Shown: piece by piece, positions 16,901-24,965 of the stretch
How positions within the stretch are numbered: position 1 is the first letter of the stretch
How the letters are laid out: each line of letters opens with the position of its first letter
Notes under the pieces: model-generated
Databases searched by the model: none
What the model was told of the DNA's origin: nothing
What the model saw: only the letters and a program-made list of their open reading frames with translations
Translations under genes and position numbers: made by a program
Source: Nesterenkonia sandarakina
Lineage (GTDB): Bacteria > Actinomycetota > Actinomycetes > Actinomycetales > Micrococcaceae
Direction of reading: 5' to 3'
Length of the DNA stretch: 64,000 bases
Assembly (NCBI RefSeq): GCF_013410215.1
Contig: NZ_JACCFQ010000001.1
Span: forward strand, 186,001 to 250,000

Positions 16901-18031
16901 TCAGCCCTGCTTTCCATAGGTGTGGGACTCGTCGTGCATGGCGGTGTAGTAGGTGCCCTCGTTGCGCAGCTCGGAGCGCTTCACGCTCTTCCCGGTCTCC
17001 GCGGACTGATACAGCGCCGCGATGAACTCCAGGGTGCGGCGGCCTTCCTCCCCAGAGGCGCGCGGCCGTTCCTTGGCCTCCATGGAGTCCAGCAGCTCAG
17101 CCAGCTGCTGCCGGTGCGAGGAGGGCACGTTCTCCTGCGGAGACCAGGAGTCCACGGTCGCCAGATCCTCAGCCGCATGCGGTGCCGGGGTCCACCTCCA
17201 GGAGCTGTTGTCATAGCCGTAGAGGTGCTCGACCTCCACGGTGGCGTCCTGGAAGTCGAAGCGCAGGTAGGAGACCTCTCGGGGGGAGAGCACGGACGTC
17301 ACCACGGTGGCGATCGCACCGTTGGCGAAGCGCACGATGGCGGAGGAGAAGTCCTCGGTCTCCACATCCCGGTCCAGCTTCTCGGCCACCGCGGTGATCT
17401 CGGTCCACTCCCCCAACACCTCCAGGAGCAGGTCGATCTGGTGGATCCCGTGGCCCATCGCCGGGCCGCCACCCTCGGTAGCCCATTTCCCGCGCCAGGG
17501 CACGTCGTAGTAGGCATGGGGCCGGTACCAGAGGGTGTTGCACAGCGCGACCAGTGGGCGGCCCAGAGTGGCCTCGGCGACCTGCTTCTTCAGCGTCTTC
17601 GCCCCGGAGCCGAAGCGGTGCTGGTAGACGTAGGACGCATACGGGCCGCCCTCGGCCTCCTCGGCGGCGACTGCGTCGTATTCAGCCAGGGTGAGCACCG
17701 GTGGCTTCTCACACCAGACCCAGGCACCGGCCCGCAGGCCGGCGATGGCCGCGTCCTTATGCGCCGAGGGTGGGGTGCAGATGATCAGCAGGTCAGGGGA
17801 CTCTGCGTCGAGCAGCTCCTGCGCGGAGCGGTAGCGTCCCGCGATCCCCCACTCGTCGGCGACCTGACCCACCCGATCAGGATCCAGATCGGCGATGCCG
17901 ACGACCTCCACTCGGTCCTGGTGGGCCTTCAGCGTGGGCAGATGGGCGATGGTGGCGATCCCGCCCGCGCCGATGAGCCCGGCTCGGATCTTGCGATCCG
18001 GACCGGTCGGTGAGTGTGCGGCCTCTGACAT
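16901..18031 (-). CDS. Gfo/Idh/MocA family NAD(P)-dependent oxidoreductase
   Basis: 376-residue sugar-derivative or inositol-type dehydrogenase. The N-terminal Rossmann fold begins IRAGLIGAGGIATIAHLP; the family motif is WCEKPPVL (EKP type, Lys is catalytic) near residue 118; the C-terminal domain has GGGPAMGHGIHQIDLL with the catalytic His region. First gene of an operon with DUF6807 and a cupin protein, divergent from a LacI regulator, which suggests an inducible pathway for an unusual sugar or sugar acid. Start ATG 18031 has GAGGAGA upstream. Substrate cannot be read from sequence. Confidence 0.9.
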   Translation of the reverse strand: MSEAAHSPTGPDRKIRAGLIGAGGIATIAHLPTLKAHQDRVEVVGIADLDPDRVGQVADEWGIAGRYRSAQELLDAESPDLLIICTPPSAHKDAAIAGLRAGAWVWCEKPPVLTLAEYDAVAAEEAEGGPYASYVYQHRFGSGAKTLKKQVAEATLGRPLVALCNTLWYRPHAYYDVPWRGKWATEGGGPAMGHGIHQIDLLLEVLGEWTEITAVAEKLDRDVETEDFSSAIVRFANGAIATVVTSVLSPREVSYLRFDFQDATVEVEHLYGYDNSSWRWTPAPHAAEDLATVDSWSPQENVPSSHRQQLAELLDSMEAKERPRASGEEGRRTLEFIAALYQSAETGKSVKRSELRNEGTYYTAMHDESHTYGKQG

Positions 18032-18075
18032 GCGATCTCCTCGGTGACGGGGCGATGGGCAGGTGACGCCCGAAT

Positions 18076-18134
18076 GTGAACGATCACTTTGATCGTCCCA
18101 CCTGAGGTTATTGACTCTGCAGTGTGACTGTCAA
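18076..18134 (-). promoter_or_regulatory. Promoter and LacI-type operators of the Gfo/Idh operon
   Basis: On the minus strand TTGACA (18134-18129), 18 nt, TAACCT (18110-18105) form a promoter reading into the Gfo/Idh gene. Just downstream are two overlapping palindromes: GTGAACGATCAC (18076-18087, imperfect) and ACGATCA-CTT-TGATCGT (18080-18096, perfect). They sit where a LacI repressor would block elongation. Confidence 0.6.
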
Positions 18135-18222
18135 CACATTCCCTCAGGCGCATCGATCACCCGGTGTGCGAGGATCATCGCAACAGTCCACATCCGGTTC
18201 CGATCCAGTCCAGGAGCACCCC

Positions 18223-19257
18223 ATGACCAGCCGACCCCCGCGCGCGGCCACTCTGCACGAAGTGGCTGCCCTGGCCGGGGTCTCCCACCAGACGGTCTCC
18301 CGGTTCCTGCACAACCGGGGCCCGTTCAAGCCAGCCACGGTGGAGCGGGTCGAGGCGGCCATCAAGGAGCTGAACTACCGCCCGAACATGATCGCGCGCT
18401 CGATGCGCACCCGTGAGACCGGGATCCTGGCGGCGATCCTGCCCTCACCAGTCACCGCCATGCCGACACCCACCCTCGCGGCCGCCGCGGAGGTGGCCCG
18501 AGGCAGCGGCTATTTCATGGAGATCTCTGTGATCGAGGGGCCCGCGACGGACCGCGCCCGACGCGCCCAGGAACTCCTGGACTCCGGACGACTGGAGGGC
18601 GTGCTGTCTCTGGGGTCACTGCCCGGCATGGCGGAACAGGCACGCACCTCCTCGACGACGGCGCTGGCGATCCTTGATCAGTACGATGACAAGCTGCGCG
18701 GGATCGGTCCGCTGGCGGACGCCTCGGTGCTGCGGGAGATCATGCAGACCCTGGCTGACATGGGGCATCGTCGCTTCCTGCACATCCAGGGGCCGCAGGA
18801 ATGGTCCTCCGCGCGTGCCCGGCGCGAGGAGTACCTGCGCAGCATCGAGGTCCTTGGGCTGGAGTCCCATGGGGTGCGAGGCGGCGATTGGACCACCGAG
18901 TCCGGCTACTCGGCGATCAGTGGACTGGAGGAGGACTCTGGGGTCACTGCCGTGATCGCCGCCAATGACTACCTCGCCCTCGGTGCGGTGCGGGCGGCCC
19001 ATGACCGGGGGTGGCAGGTGCCCCGGCGCCTGAGCGTCACCGGCTGGGATGATCTGGCCACCGCACGGTATGCCATCCCGTCGCTGTCCACCGTGACCGT
19101 CGACCGGGCCTCCCAGGGACGCTCCGCGATGCAGCGGTTGATCGCCCTGGTGCGCAACGAGCCCGCGCCGCAGCCGCAGATCCCGGCGAGCCGGTTGATC
19201 CTGCGCGAGTCCACGGGCCCAGCTCCAGAACTGGAGCCATCCGGGCTCCAACGGTGA
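18223..19257 (+). CDS. LacI family transcriptional regulator
   Basis: 344-residue repressor. The N-terminal helix-turn-helix is TLHEVAALAGVSHQTVSRFL followed by the hinge helix region ELNYRPNMIARSMR; then a periplasmic-binding-like effector domain (about residues 65-335) with LDQYDDK and SVTGWDDLATARYAIPSLSTV, typical of sugar-binding LacI proteins. Start ATG 18223 has AGGAG 6 nt upstream. It is divergent from the Gfo/Idh-DUF6807-cupin operon and very likely controls it through the palindromes at 18076-18096. The inducer is probably a carbohydrate. Confidence 0.9.
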   Translation: MTSRPPRAATLHEVAALAGVSHQTVSRFLHNRGPFKPATVERVEAAIKELNYRPNMIARSMRTRETGILAAILPSPVTAMPTPTLAAAAEVARGSGYFMEISVIEGPATDRARRAQELLDSGRLEGVLSLGSLPGMAEQARTSSTTALAILDQYDDKLRGIGPLADASVLREIMQTLADMGHRRFLHIQGPQEWSSARARREEYLRSIEVLGLESHGVRGGDWTTESGYSAISGLEEDSGVTAVIAANDYLALGAVRAAHDRGWQVPRRLSVTGWDDLATARYAIPSLSTVTVDRASQGRSAMQRLIALVRNEPAPQPQIPASRLILRESTGPAPELEPSGLQR

Positions 19258-19657
19258 ACCAGGGCGAGCAGCCAGCCTCGAAACTCCGCGTGAACGTTCA
19301 CAGGGCGTTCTGCACCTGGCGCACACCAAGGCTCAGCGCGGTCGGCCGATCGGTCGGATCGTCGCGATCGGCATGACGGGTTGCCGCTCCGCGACCAACG
19401 GGCCGTCAGACTGCGGCGACGCATAGAGCAGCGAGGACGGCGAGGTCGAACCGAGCATCCATTGATGGCACTCTGACGGCCAGCACCCGAGAGGGCCGAC
19501 GCCGCGGCAAGATCCAGAGCGAGATGAGCTCACACGACGGCTCTCTGACCACGGTGGATCTTCGAGACACCCGCGGGGGGTGCCGTCGCTGACGGCCCAC
19601 CCCGCCGGACCCTGCTGTGTACCGTGGGGCAGAAGAGAGAATCTTTACGGGAGACAT
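19258..19657. other. 400-bp intergenic region after lacI
   Basis: Contains a perfect LacI-type palindrome near its left end (19290-19301) and the probable promoter of the following lipoprotein gene near 19615-19625 (TGTACCGT). Short frames here, for example a 66-codon and an 86-codon frame on the minus strand, have no ribosome site and no recognisable similarity. I see no gene. Confidence 0.5.
19290..19301. promoter_or_regulatory. Perfect LacI-type palindrome
   Basis: GTGAACGTTCAC is a perfect 12-bp palindrome with the central CG typical of LacI-family operators. It is 33 bp after the lacI stop codon and shares GTGAACG with the operator at 18076. Confidence 0.5.
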
Positions 19658-20710
19658 ATGAGACACAGAACCGCACCTCAGACCGCCTTGCTCTCGACGT
19701 TGGCTTCCCTGCTAGCGCTGGCGATGGTCGGCTGCGGCAGCTCCGAGTCGACCTCAACGGACCCCTCCCCGGGCTCTGCTCCGGAGGTGTCTGATACGCC
19801 CAGCTCCGACGCGGACTCTTCGGCCCCCGTCGATAGCGGGGACCTTGCCGATCCGCAGGAACCAGAGGGCTCAGCGTCTGAGGACGCCGAGGAGCCCCAG
19901 AGCGCCGAGGAGACCGAATCTCAGGAACGGCGGGCTCCAGGCAGCGGACTCCCGGCGGGCGGTGTCGAGCGCCTCGCAGCGGATGACTTCGACGAGGAGC
20001 GTCACGGCGAGGATGCCGAGAGGATCTACAACTCCGAAGAGGGCGACGAGGTCGGGGTTGCCGGGCTCGACCCGGTTGAGGAGCCACTTCCGGTCTACGC
20101 CGAACCCACCCGGTCCAGCGAGGTCACGGCGGAGCTCCAGTCACTCGATGCTGTGAACCTGGGCGGCCGGGAGCGTCATCACCCCAGCGGAGCCGATCGT
20201 GGCGACCTTCTGGAAGACGCCGAAGATGACCAGGGCGAACCCTCAGAGTCATCGGTTCAGGAGCAGACCTCCAACGGCGCAGCGGAGGATGAAGGCTTCT
20301 GGAGCGAGATCGAGCTCTCCGACGGCTACGGGTGGTTCCACCGCTCGGCGCAGGACGCCGGGCTCTTCTGGTTCGGCGAGACCACGGAGGTCACCGAGGA
20401 CTTCGCCGAGGTGTCTGCGGCCCAGGACCCGAACGAGCTCGCAGAGTCGGTGGGCGTCCGCGCCACCGAGAGCCGCCAGGAGCCGGGGTTGGACTCCGAG
20501 ATGGGGCCCTCCTGGGTGCTGGTGAGCGAACCGGCGGATTTCGATGAAGACTTCTATCGGATCGATGTGACCGGCGCCCTGGACGACTCGGTGGCCGGCC
20601 AACGCTTCTTCGTGCACGTGGATCAGGCTGAATACGGATACGAGCTCACCCGGGTGGAGCAGACCCTGCTCTGTTCCCGTGGCGTGGGTGAGACTGGGCT
20701 CTGCGCCTGA
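19658..20710 (+). CDS. Acidic secreted lipoprotein with an SH3-like region
   Basis: 350-residue protein. The signal peptide LASLLALAMVGCGSS gives a lipobox Cys near residue 26. Next comes a long Ser/Asp/Glu/Pro-rich linker (about residues 28-110). A region resembling a bacterial SH3 domain follows: EEPLPVYAEPTRSSEVTAEL, then after a second acidic insert WSEIELSDGYGWFHRS. The C-terminal part (about 235-350) is not recognised. Start ATG 19658 has GGGAGA 5 nt upstream. Possibly a cell-wall-bound sensor or inhibitor; function unknown. The excess of acidic residues suits a surface protein of a salt-tolerant organism, which is inference. Confidence 0.72.
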   Translation: MRHRTAPQTALLSTLASLLALAMVGCGSSESTSTDPSPGSAPEVSDTPSSDADSSAPVDSGDLADPQEPEGSASEDAEEPQSAEETESQERRAPGSGLPAGGVERLAADDFDEERHGEDAERIYNSEEGDEVGVAGLDPVEEPLPVYAEPTRSSEVTAELQSLDAVNLGGRERHHPSGADRGDLLEDAEDDQGEPSESSVQEQTSNGAAEDEGFWSEIELSDGYGWFHRSAQDAGLFWFGETTEVTEDFAEVSAAQDPNELAESVGVRATESRQEPGLDSEMGPSWVLVSEPADFDEDFYRIDVTGALDDSVAGQRFFVHVDQAEYGYELTRVEQTLLCSRGVGETGLCA

Positions 20711-20817
20711 GCGGGGCTGTGTCAGCCTCGCCCCGCGGGTGAGGGCGCTCAGCTACGCGGCTTGCGGCGCGGGTGACCCGAGCTGGCACGCCAGCATCGA
20801 TGAACTCCGCTGCAAGG

Positions 20818-20891
20818 TGCCCCCAGTGGGACTCGAACCCACACTGGACCGATTTTAAGTCGGTTGCCTCTGCCGATTGGGCTATAGGGGC
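20818..20891 (-). tRNA. tRNA with anticodon UAA (predicted leucine), class-I variable loop
   Basis: 74 nt, folds perfectly: acceptor GCCCCTA/TGGGGGC with discriminator A, three-pair D stem GCC/GGC with the leucine-type loop AATCGGCAGA, anticodon stem ACCGA/TCGGT with loop CTTAAAA (anticodon TAA at 20857-20855), variable loop CCAGT of only 5 nt, T arm GTGGG-TTCGAGT-CCCAC. CCA is not encoded (CCT follows). Leucine tRNAs normally carry a long variable arm; this one does not, though the D arm and A73 look leucine-like. It sits 2 nt downstream of a strong hairpin and after ndh on the same strand. Confidence 0.88.
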
Positions 20892-20892
20892 A

Positions 20893-20923
20893 GAAGGCGG
20901 GCTGTCATGGACAGCCCGCCTTC
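20893..20923. terminator. 13-bp perfect hairpin between ndh and the tRNA
   Basis: GAAGGCGGGCTGT (20893-20905) pairs with ACAGCCCGCCTTC (20911-20923) around a 5-nt loop. The plus strand continues TTGTT, a fair terminator for the lipoprotein gene; on the minus strand it continues TG and then the tRNA, so it would also sit between ndh and the tRNA. Confidence 0.8.
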
Positions 20924-20950
20924 TTGTTCAGTCTTGCGAGATCCTCACGC

Positions 20951-22342
20951 TCAGCCCTTGGCGGCTTCCTTCTTCTTCACGCCGCCGGCAGCCTCCTGGA
21001 ACTGGCCGTAGGGGTTCTCCAGGTCGCGCACCGGGGTGTAGTCCCGGCCCAGCACCAGTTCGTTGACCCAGCCGCCGATCACGCGGATCTTGCGCTCCAC
21101 GGTGGGGATGGCCAGTGCGTGGTAGCCGCGGTGAGCCATCCAGGCGGGGAATCCGTTGATCTTGACCTTCAGCGGGTTGCCCACGCCCTGGAACATGCCC
21201 AGACCGGCGACTGCTCCGAGGGAGTCGTGCTTGTACTCGCTGAGCTGGCCCTGGCCGTAGCTGGCCGCCAGCAGGTTCTTCGCCAGCACCTTGGCCTGCC
21301 GGGAGGCGTGCTGCGCGTTCGGCACGCAGGTGCCGTCGGGCAGTCCGCCGCCGCTGAGGTCCGGGATCGCGGAGATGTCGCCGGCGGTCCAGGCGTTCTG
21401 CAGCACCTTGCCGTCTTCATCTGCGATCTGCAGCGTGGCCGTGCCGGTGACGCGGCCGCGCGGATCCACCGGGAAGCCGGAGTTCTTGGCCACCACGTTG
21501 GCGGCCACCCCTGCGGTCCACACCAGGGTGTCGGACTCGAATCGATCAGCCTCGGACTTGTCCTTCATGTTGACCAGGCGCATCTCGCCGTCCACGACGG
21601 AGCCCAGCGAGGTGTTCAGCAGCACCTCGATGCCGCGGCCGCGCAGGTGCTCGACGACGCCGACGGCCTGGTCCTCGGTGACCTCGGGCATGACCCGACC
21701 CATGGCCTCGACCATCAGGATGCGGACATCGGTCTGGCTGATGCGCGGGTTGGCCCCCACGGCGGCCCGGATGATGTCTTCCATCTCGGCCACGGTCTCG
21801 ATGCCGGCGAATCCGCCGCCGACCACGGTGAAGGTCAGGGCGCGGGACTTGGCTTTCTCATCCGTCATCACCGAGGCGGCCTCGATGCGCTCCAGGACGT
21901 GGTTGCGCAGAGTCAGCGCCTCTTCGATGGTCTTCAGGCCGATGCCGTGCTCGGCGAGGCCCTCGATCGGGAAGGTCTTGGTGGTGGCACCGGCAGACAT
22001 GATGATGTCCTGGTACGGAAGCTCCACGGTCTCACCCTGGGAGAGCTCCACCGTGGCGGTCCGGCCGTCGTGGTCCACGGCGGTGACCTTGCCGGTGATG
22101 ATCTCGGAGTCCTTGAGGTGACGGCGATGCGAGACGACCGCGTGGCGCGCCTCGATGTGGCCGCCCACGACCTCGGGAAGGAAGGGCTGGTAGGTCATGT
22201 AAGGCATCGGGTCGACGACGGTCACGATCCCGCCGGCAGCCTTCACCTTCTTCTGAAGCAGCTGCGCGGTGGTCAGACCGACATAGCCGCCGCCGACGAT
22301 GAGAACACGGGGTTTCGCGGAAAGCGTCTGTGGGATAGCCAT
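20951..22342 (-). CDS. ndh: Type II NADH dehydrogenase (NDH-2)
   Basis: 463-residue single-subunit NADH:quinone oxidoreductase of the membrane face, feeding menaquinone without proton pumping. FAD-binding motif RVLIVGGGYVGLTTA at the N-terminus; NAD-binding motif FTVVGGGFAGIETVAE near residue 165; second FAD motif AWTAGDISAIPDLSG near 320; the C-terminus is Lys-rich and amphipathic (VKKKEAAKG), as in membrane-anchored NDH-2. Start ATG 22342 (MAIPQTLSAKPRVLIV) is preceded by TTGACC-18-TATAGG with only 9 nt to the ATG. An ATG two codons upstream is possible. Strongly expressed housekeeping promoter likely. Confidence 0.92.
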   Translation of the reverse strand: MAIPQTLSAKPRVLIVGGGYVGLTTAQLLQKKVKAAGGIVTVVDPMPYMTYQPFLPEVVGGHIEARHAVVSHRRHLKDSEIITGKVTAVDHDGRTATVELSQGETVELPYQDIIMSAGATTKTFPIEGLAEHGIGLKTIEEALTLRNHVLERIEAASVMTDEKAKSRALTFTVVGGGFAGIETVAEMEDIIRAAVGANPRISQTDVRILMVEAMGRVMPEVTEDQAVGVVEHLRGRGIEVLLNTSLGSVVDGEMRLVNMKDKSEADRFESDTLVWTAGVAANVVAKNSGFPVDPRGRVTGTATLQIADEDGKVLQNAWTAGDISAIPDLSGGGLPDGTCVPNAQHASRQAKVLAKNLLAASYGQGQLSEYKHDSLGAVAGLGMFQGVGNPLKVKINGFPAWMAHRGYHALAIPTVERKIRVIGGWVNELVLGRDYTPVRDLENPYGQFQEAAGGVKKKEAAKG

Positions 22343-22351
22343 ATGCATCAT

Positions 22352-22381
22352 CCTATACGTAGCTCGATTGTGAGTGGTCAA
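22352..22381 (-). promoter_or_regulatory. ndh promoter
   Basis: Minus strand TTGACC (22381-22376), 18-nt spacer, TATAGG (22357-22352); the ndh ATG is 9 nt further, so the mRNA has almost no leader. Confidence 0.6.
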
Positions 22382-22416
22382 CGTCTGAGCCCCTGGGCGG
22401 AACTGGGTCGGGGACT

Positions 22417-23874
22417 TCAGCGATCTTGCTGGCGGTGGAGGAGCCGGTAGTGGATGGCGGCCATGCAGAGCACGGCGAGCACCAGCAGTGCGGCCGCGCT
22501 GACGGCCACCGGACCGGCCCAGTCCTGGGCTGTGCTGGACGCCTCGGGCTGGGGCATGGCGCGCGGCTCTCCCTCGGGTCCGGCCACCACCCCGGAGTCC
22601 TCGGGAATCTCATTGGTCGCGGTGTCCTCGACCTCGCCTCGGCGGTGGACTCGCACCCACTCCTGAAGCGTCGGGTACTGCGAGGCGTCGAAGGCGGGAA
22701 CATCACCGGTGACCGCATCGGCGACATTGAGCACTCCGTGCCCGTACTCGGGGTCGACCCCCTCTGCACCTTCGGAATCCGCGGTGGAGAGCACCCGGTG
22801 CTTCACCTCCTGGGCGCTGAGCTCGGGGTTTGCGGCCCAGACCAGCGCGGCGGCGCCGGCGACGATGGGCGAGGCTCCGGAGGTGCCGTTCCACTGCATG
22901 TAGTCGTCCCCCGGCAGCGCGCCGACCAGCGGCTCTGAGGCGGCGGCGATCCCGATCGCGATGCCCTGCGAGGAGGAGTCCGCGCTGATCCGGCGGGACT
23001 CATCCACCCCCGCCACAGCGATCACTCCCGGGATGGTCGCCGGGGCGCCCACGGAGAGGTGCCCCGAGGCGCGGTTGCCCGAGGCCGCGACGACGAGCAC
23101 GTCGTTCTGCTCTGCGTAGAGGAACGCCTCGTCCCATGACTCAGGCCATTCCTGGAAGCCCGAGCCCAGGGACATGTTGATGATGTCGGCGCCGTTGTCC
23201 ACGGACCAGGTCACCGCCGCGGCGATCTGCTCCTCGGTGCCGCCGCCGTAGGGGTTGGGATCCTGCAGCAGCAGCGAGACCGAGAGGATGGAGGCCTCAG
23301 GTGCGACCCCTACGACCCCGTCGTCGGGGTTCTCCGCCTGGGTCAGCTCGCGGGGGGCAGACCGGGTCTGCTGAAACTCATCGAGGGCGTCGGGGTCGAC
23401 CTCGTCCTGCCAGTCCTCGCCGTAGATCTCCTCCAGCGCGGCCTCGAAGTCCTCCCACCAGTCTTCCCACTCCTGCTCATCGAGGTCCTCGACGTTCTCC
23501 TCCACCAGGGCGGCCACCTCGTCGGCCTCTGCCGAGGTGCCGCGCCCGGCGGCCAGTGATGCCACCAGTGTGCCGTGTTCGGTGGCGATCTGGTCCACCG
23601 GGGCCCCGCCGTCGCCGGCGCCGGAGACATCGGTCCCGCCCACGACCGCACCGGAGAGGGTGGGGTGGCCCGAGTCCACGCCGGTGTCGATGACAGCGAT
23701 CGTCATGCCTTCCCCGCGGGTGGTCTCCCAGGCCTCGGTGATGCCGTAGTCCTCGAGCCAGTACTGCTGGTCTCGCCACTGATCCGCGTGCGCTGCCGGG
23801 GCGGAGAGGAACACCGCGCTGACCGCGAGGCCGGCGGCCAGCGCGGCTCCGAGCGGGCGTGCGGCTGCTGTCAT
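22417..23874 (-). CDS. Subtilisin-like (S8) serine protease, mycosin-like, membrane-anchored
   Basis: 485-residue exported protease. Signal peptide ends near AHA30; catalytic Asp63 (AVIDTGVDSGHP), His100 (EHGTLVA), oxyanion Asn267 (ASGN) and Ser332 (NGTSGASP); one transmembrane helix near residues 445-470 (VAVSAAALLVLAVLCMAA) and a short basic tail. This layout is that of mycosins, the proteases of type VII secretion, but no ESX genes are nearby. An unusually acidic, Trp-rich insertion of about 70 residues (114-186) separates the His region from the core. Its ATG overlaps the ppx stop by 4 nt, so it is co-translated with ppx. Confidence 0.88.
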   Translation of the reverse strand: MTAAARPLGAALAAGLAVSAVFLSAPAAHADQWRDQQYWLEDYGITEAWETTRGEGMTIAVIDTGVDSGHPTLSGAVVGGTDVSGAGDGGAPVDQIATEHGTLVASLAAGRGTSAEADEVAALVEENVEDLDEQEWEDWWEDFEAALEEIYGEDWQDEVDPDALDEFQQTRSAPRELTQAENPDDGVVGVAPEASILSVSLLLQDPNPYGGGTEEQIAAAVTWSVDNGADIINMSLGSGFQEWPESWDEAFLYAEQNDVLVVAASGNRASGHLSVGAPATIPGVIAVAGVDESRRISADSSSQGIAIGIAAASEPLVGALPGDDYMQWNGTSGASPIVAGAAALVWAANPELSAQEVKHRVLSTADSEGAEGVDPEYGHGVLNVADAVTGDVPAFDASQYPTLQEWVRVHRRGEVEDTATNEIPEDSGVVAGPEGEPRAMPQPEASSTAQDWAGPVAVSAAALLVLAVLCMAAIHYRLLHRQQDR

Positions 23875-24890
23875 CTCTGCTGCTCCGCACCTGACGGTGC
23901 GTCTGGGACGGCCTGGATGTGCGTGGGGCTCGGGGCGGGCGAGACCCCCTTCGAGTGCGCCAGGGACATCGCGATGCCGTCGAGGATGTCGTGTTCGGAG
24001 GCGACCGCGGAGGTGACCCGCCCGTCGGTGACCTTGTTCAGGTAGTCCAGGATGGTGCCCCAGATCAGCGCGCCGGCACCGATGACGTCGACCCTGCCGG
24101 GATGCATGATCGGCATCTGGGCTCGCACGTCTCGGGTGGAGTGCACCAGCTGATCCACCGACTGATGCAAGGTGTCGAGGTCGATCCGTGCCCCGTGGAT
24201 CAGATCCGGCTCATAGTCTTCCAGGCTCAGTGCATGCGCGGCCACCGTGGTGACGGTGCCGGCCACCCCGATGACCACCTCGGTCTCGTGCAGCGGCATC
24301 ACCTCGGAGACGTTCTCGAGGAAGGAGAGCGTCTCGAAGCTCGCCATCGAGGTCTCGGTCTCCGTGGGCGGGTCGGTGCGCATGTGTCGCTCGGTGAAGC
24401 GCACGCAGCCCATGTCGGTGGAGATGGCGTGCTCGACCCCGGCGGAGGTGCCCAGCACGAACTCCGTGGATCCCCCGCCCAGGTCTACGACCAGGATCTT
24501 GCGCTCGGCGTCCCAGTCCAGCACCGAGGCGGCCCCGGCGAAGGAGAGTCCGGCCTCCTCGCTGCCGCGGATCACCTCGGGCTCCACACCGAGCCGATGC
24601 CGGACCCCGTCGATGAATCGGTCTCGGTTCGCTACGTCCCTGGAGGCGGAGGTGGCGACGAACCGCACGGCGTCCACGTGGTGCCGACGAATCAGCGCGC
24701 CGTAGTTGTCGACGGCGGCGAAGGTGCGGGTCAGCGCATCGTCTGAGAACTCTCCGGTCTCATCCACACCCTCGCCGAGGCGGACCACGGTCATCTGCCG
24801 GACCACATCGGAGACCCGGCCGTTGTCGTGGACATCGGCGATCAGCAGTCGGATGGAGTTGGTTCCGCAATCGATGGCAGCAACTCTCAT
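23871..24890 (-). CDS. ppx: Exopolyphosphatase / guanosine pentaphosphate phosphohydrolase family
   Basis: 339-residue Ppx/GppA enzyme (sugar kinase/Hsp70 fold) that releases phosphate from polyphosphate or converts pppGpp to ppGpp. N-terminal phosphate-1 motif VAAIDCGTNSIRLLIAD; phosphate-2 motif ILVVDLGGGSTEFVLG near residue 135; EVIRGSEEAGLSFAGA contains the catalytic Glu. Length is that of the shorter actinobacterial Ppx (about 310-340) without the C-terminal HD domain. Start ATG 24890 has GGAGAAGG upstream. It follows DUF501 on the same strand, an order common in actinobacteria. Confidence 0.92.
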   Translation of the reverse strand: MRVAAIDCGTNSIRLLIADVHDNGRVSDVVRQMTVVRLGEGVDETGEFSDDALTRTFAAVDNYGALIRRHHVDAVRFVATSASRDVANRDRFIDGVRHRLGVEPEVIRGSEEAGLSFAGAASVLDWDAERKILVVDLGGGSTEFVLGTSAGVEHAISTDMGCVRFTERHMRTDPPTETETSMASFETLSFLENVSEVMPLHETEVVIGVAGTVTTVAAHALSLEDYEPDLIHGARIDLDTLHQSVDQLVHSTRDVRAQMPIMHPGRVDVIGAGALIWGTILDYLNKVTDGRVTSAVASEHDILDGIAMSLAHSKGVSPAPSPTHIQAVPDAPSGAEQQR

Positions 24891-24965
24891 GGGGTGTCCT
24901 TCTCCTCGCCGGTTCTGGTGTGGGATCGACGGTGCGACCGTCGATTCGGGGTCCTTCCGAGCACT

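Noticed and set aside
16901-18031. myo-Inositol dehydrogenase (IolG)
   Set aside because: Same superfamily, but no iol genes nearby and the operon partners are DUF6807 and cupin; kept as a general Gfo/Idh enzyme.
19333-19666. Short minus-strand frames of 66 and 86 codons after lacI
   Set aside because: No start signals, no recognisable features; overlapping each other and the lipoprotein start. Kept as non-coding.
22417-23874. Type VII secretion locus
   Set aside because: Only a mycosin-like protease is present; no EccB, EccC, EccD or WXG100 genes in the window.
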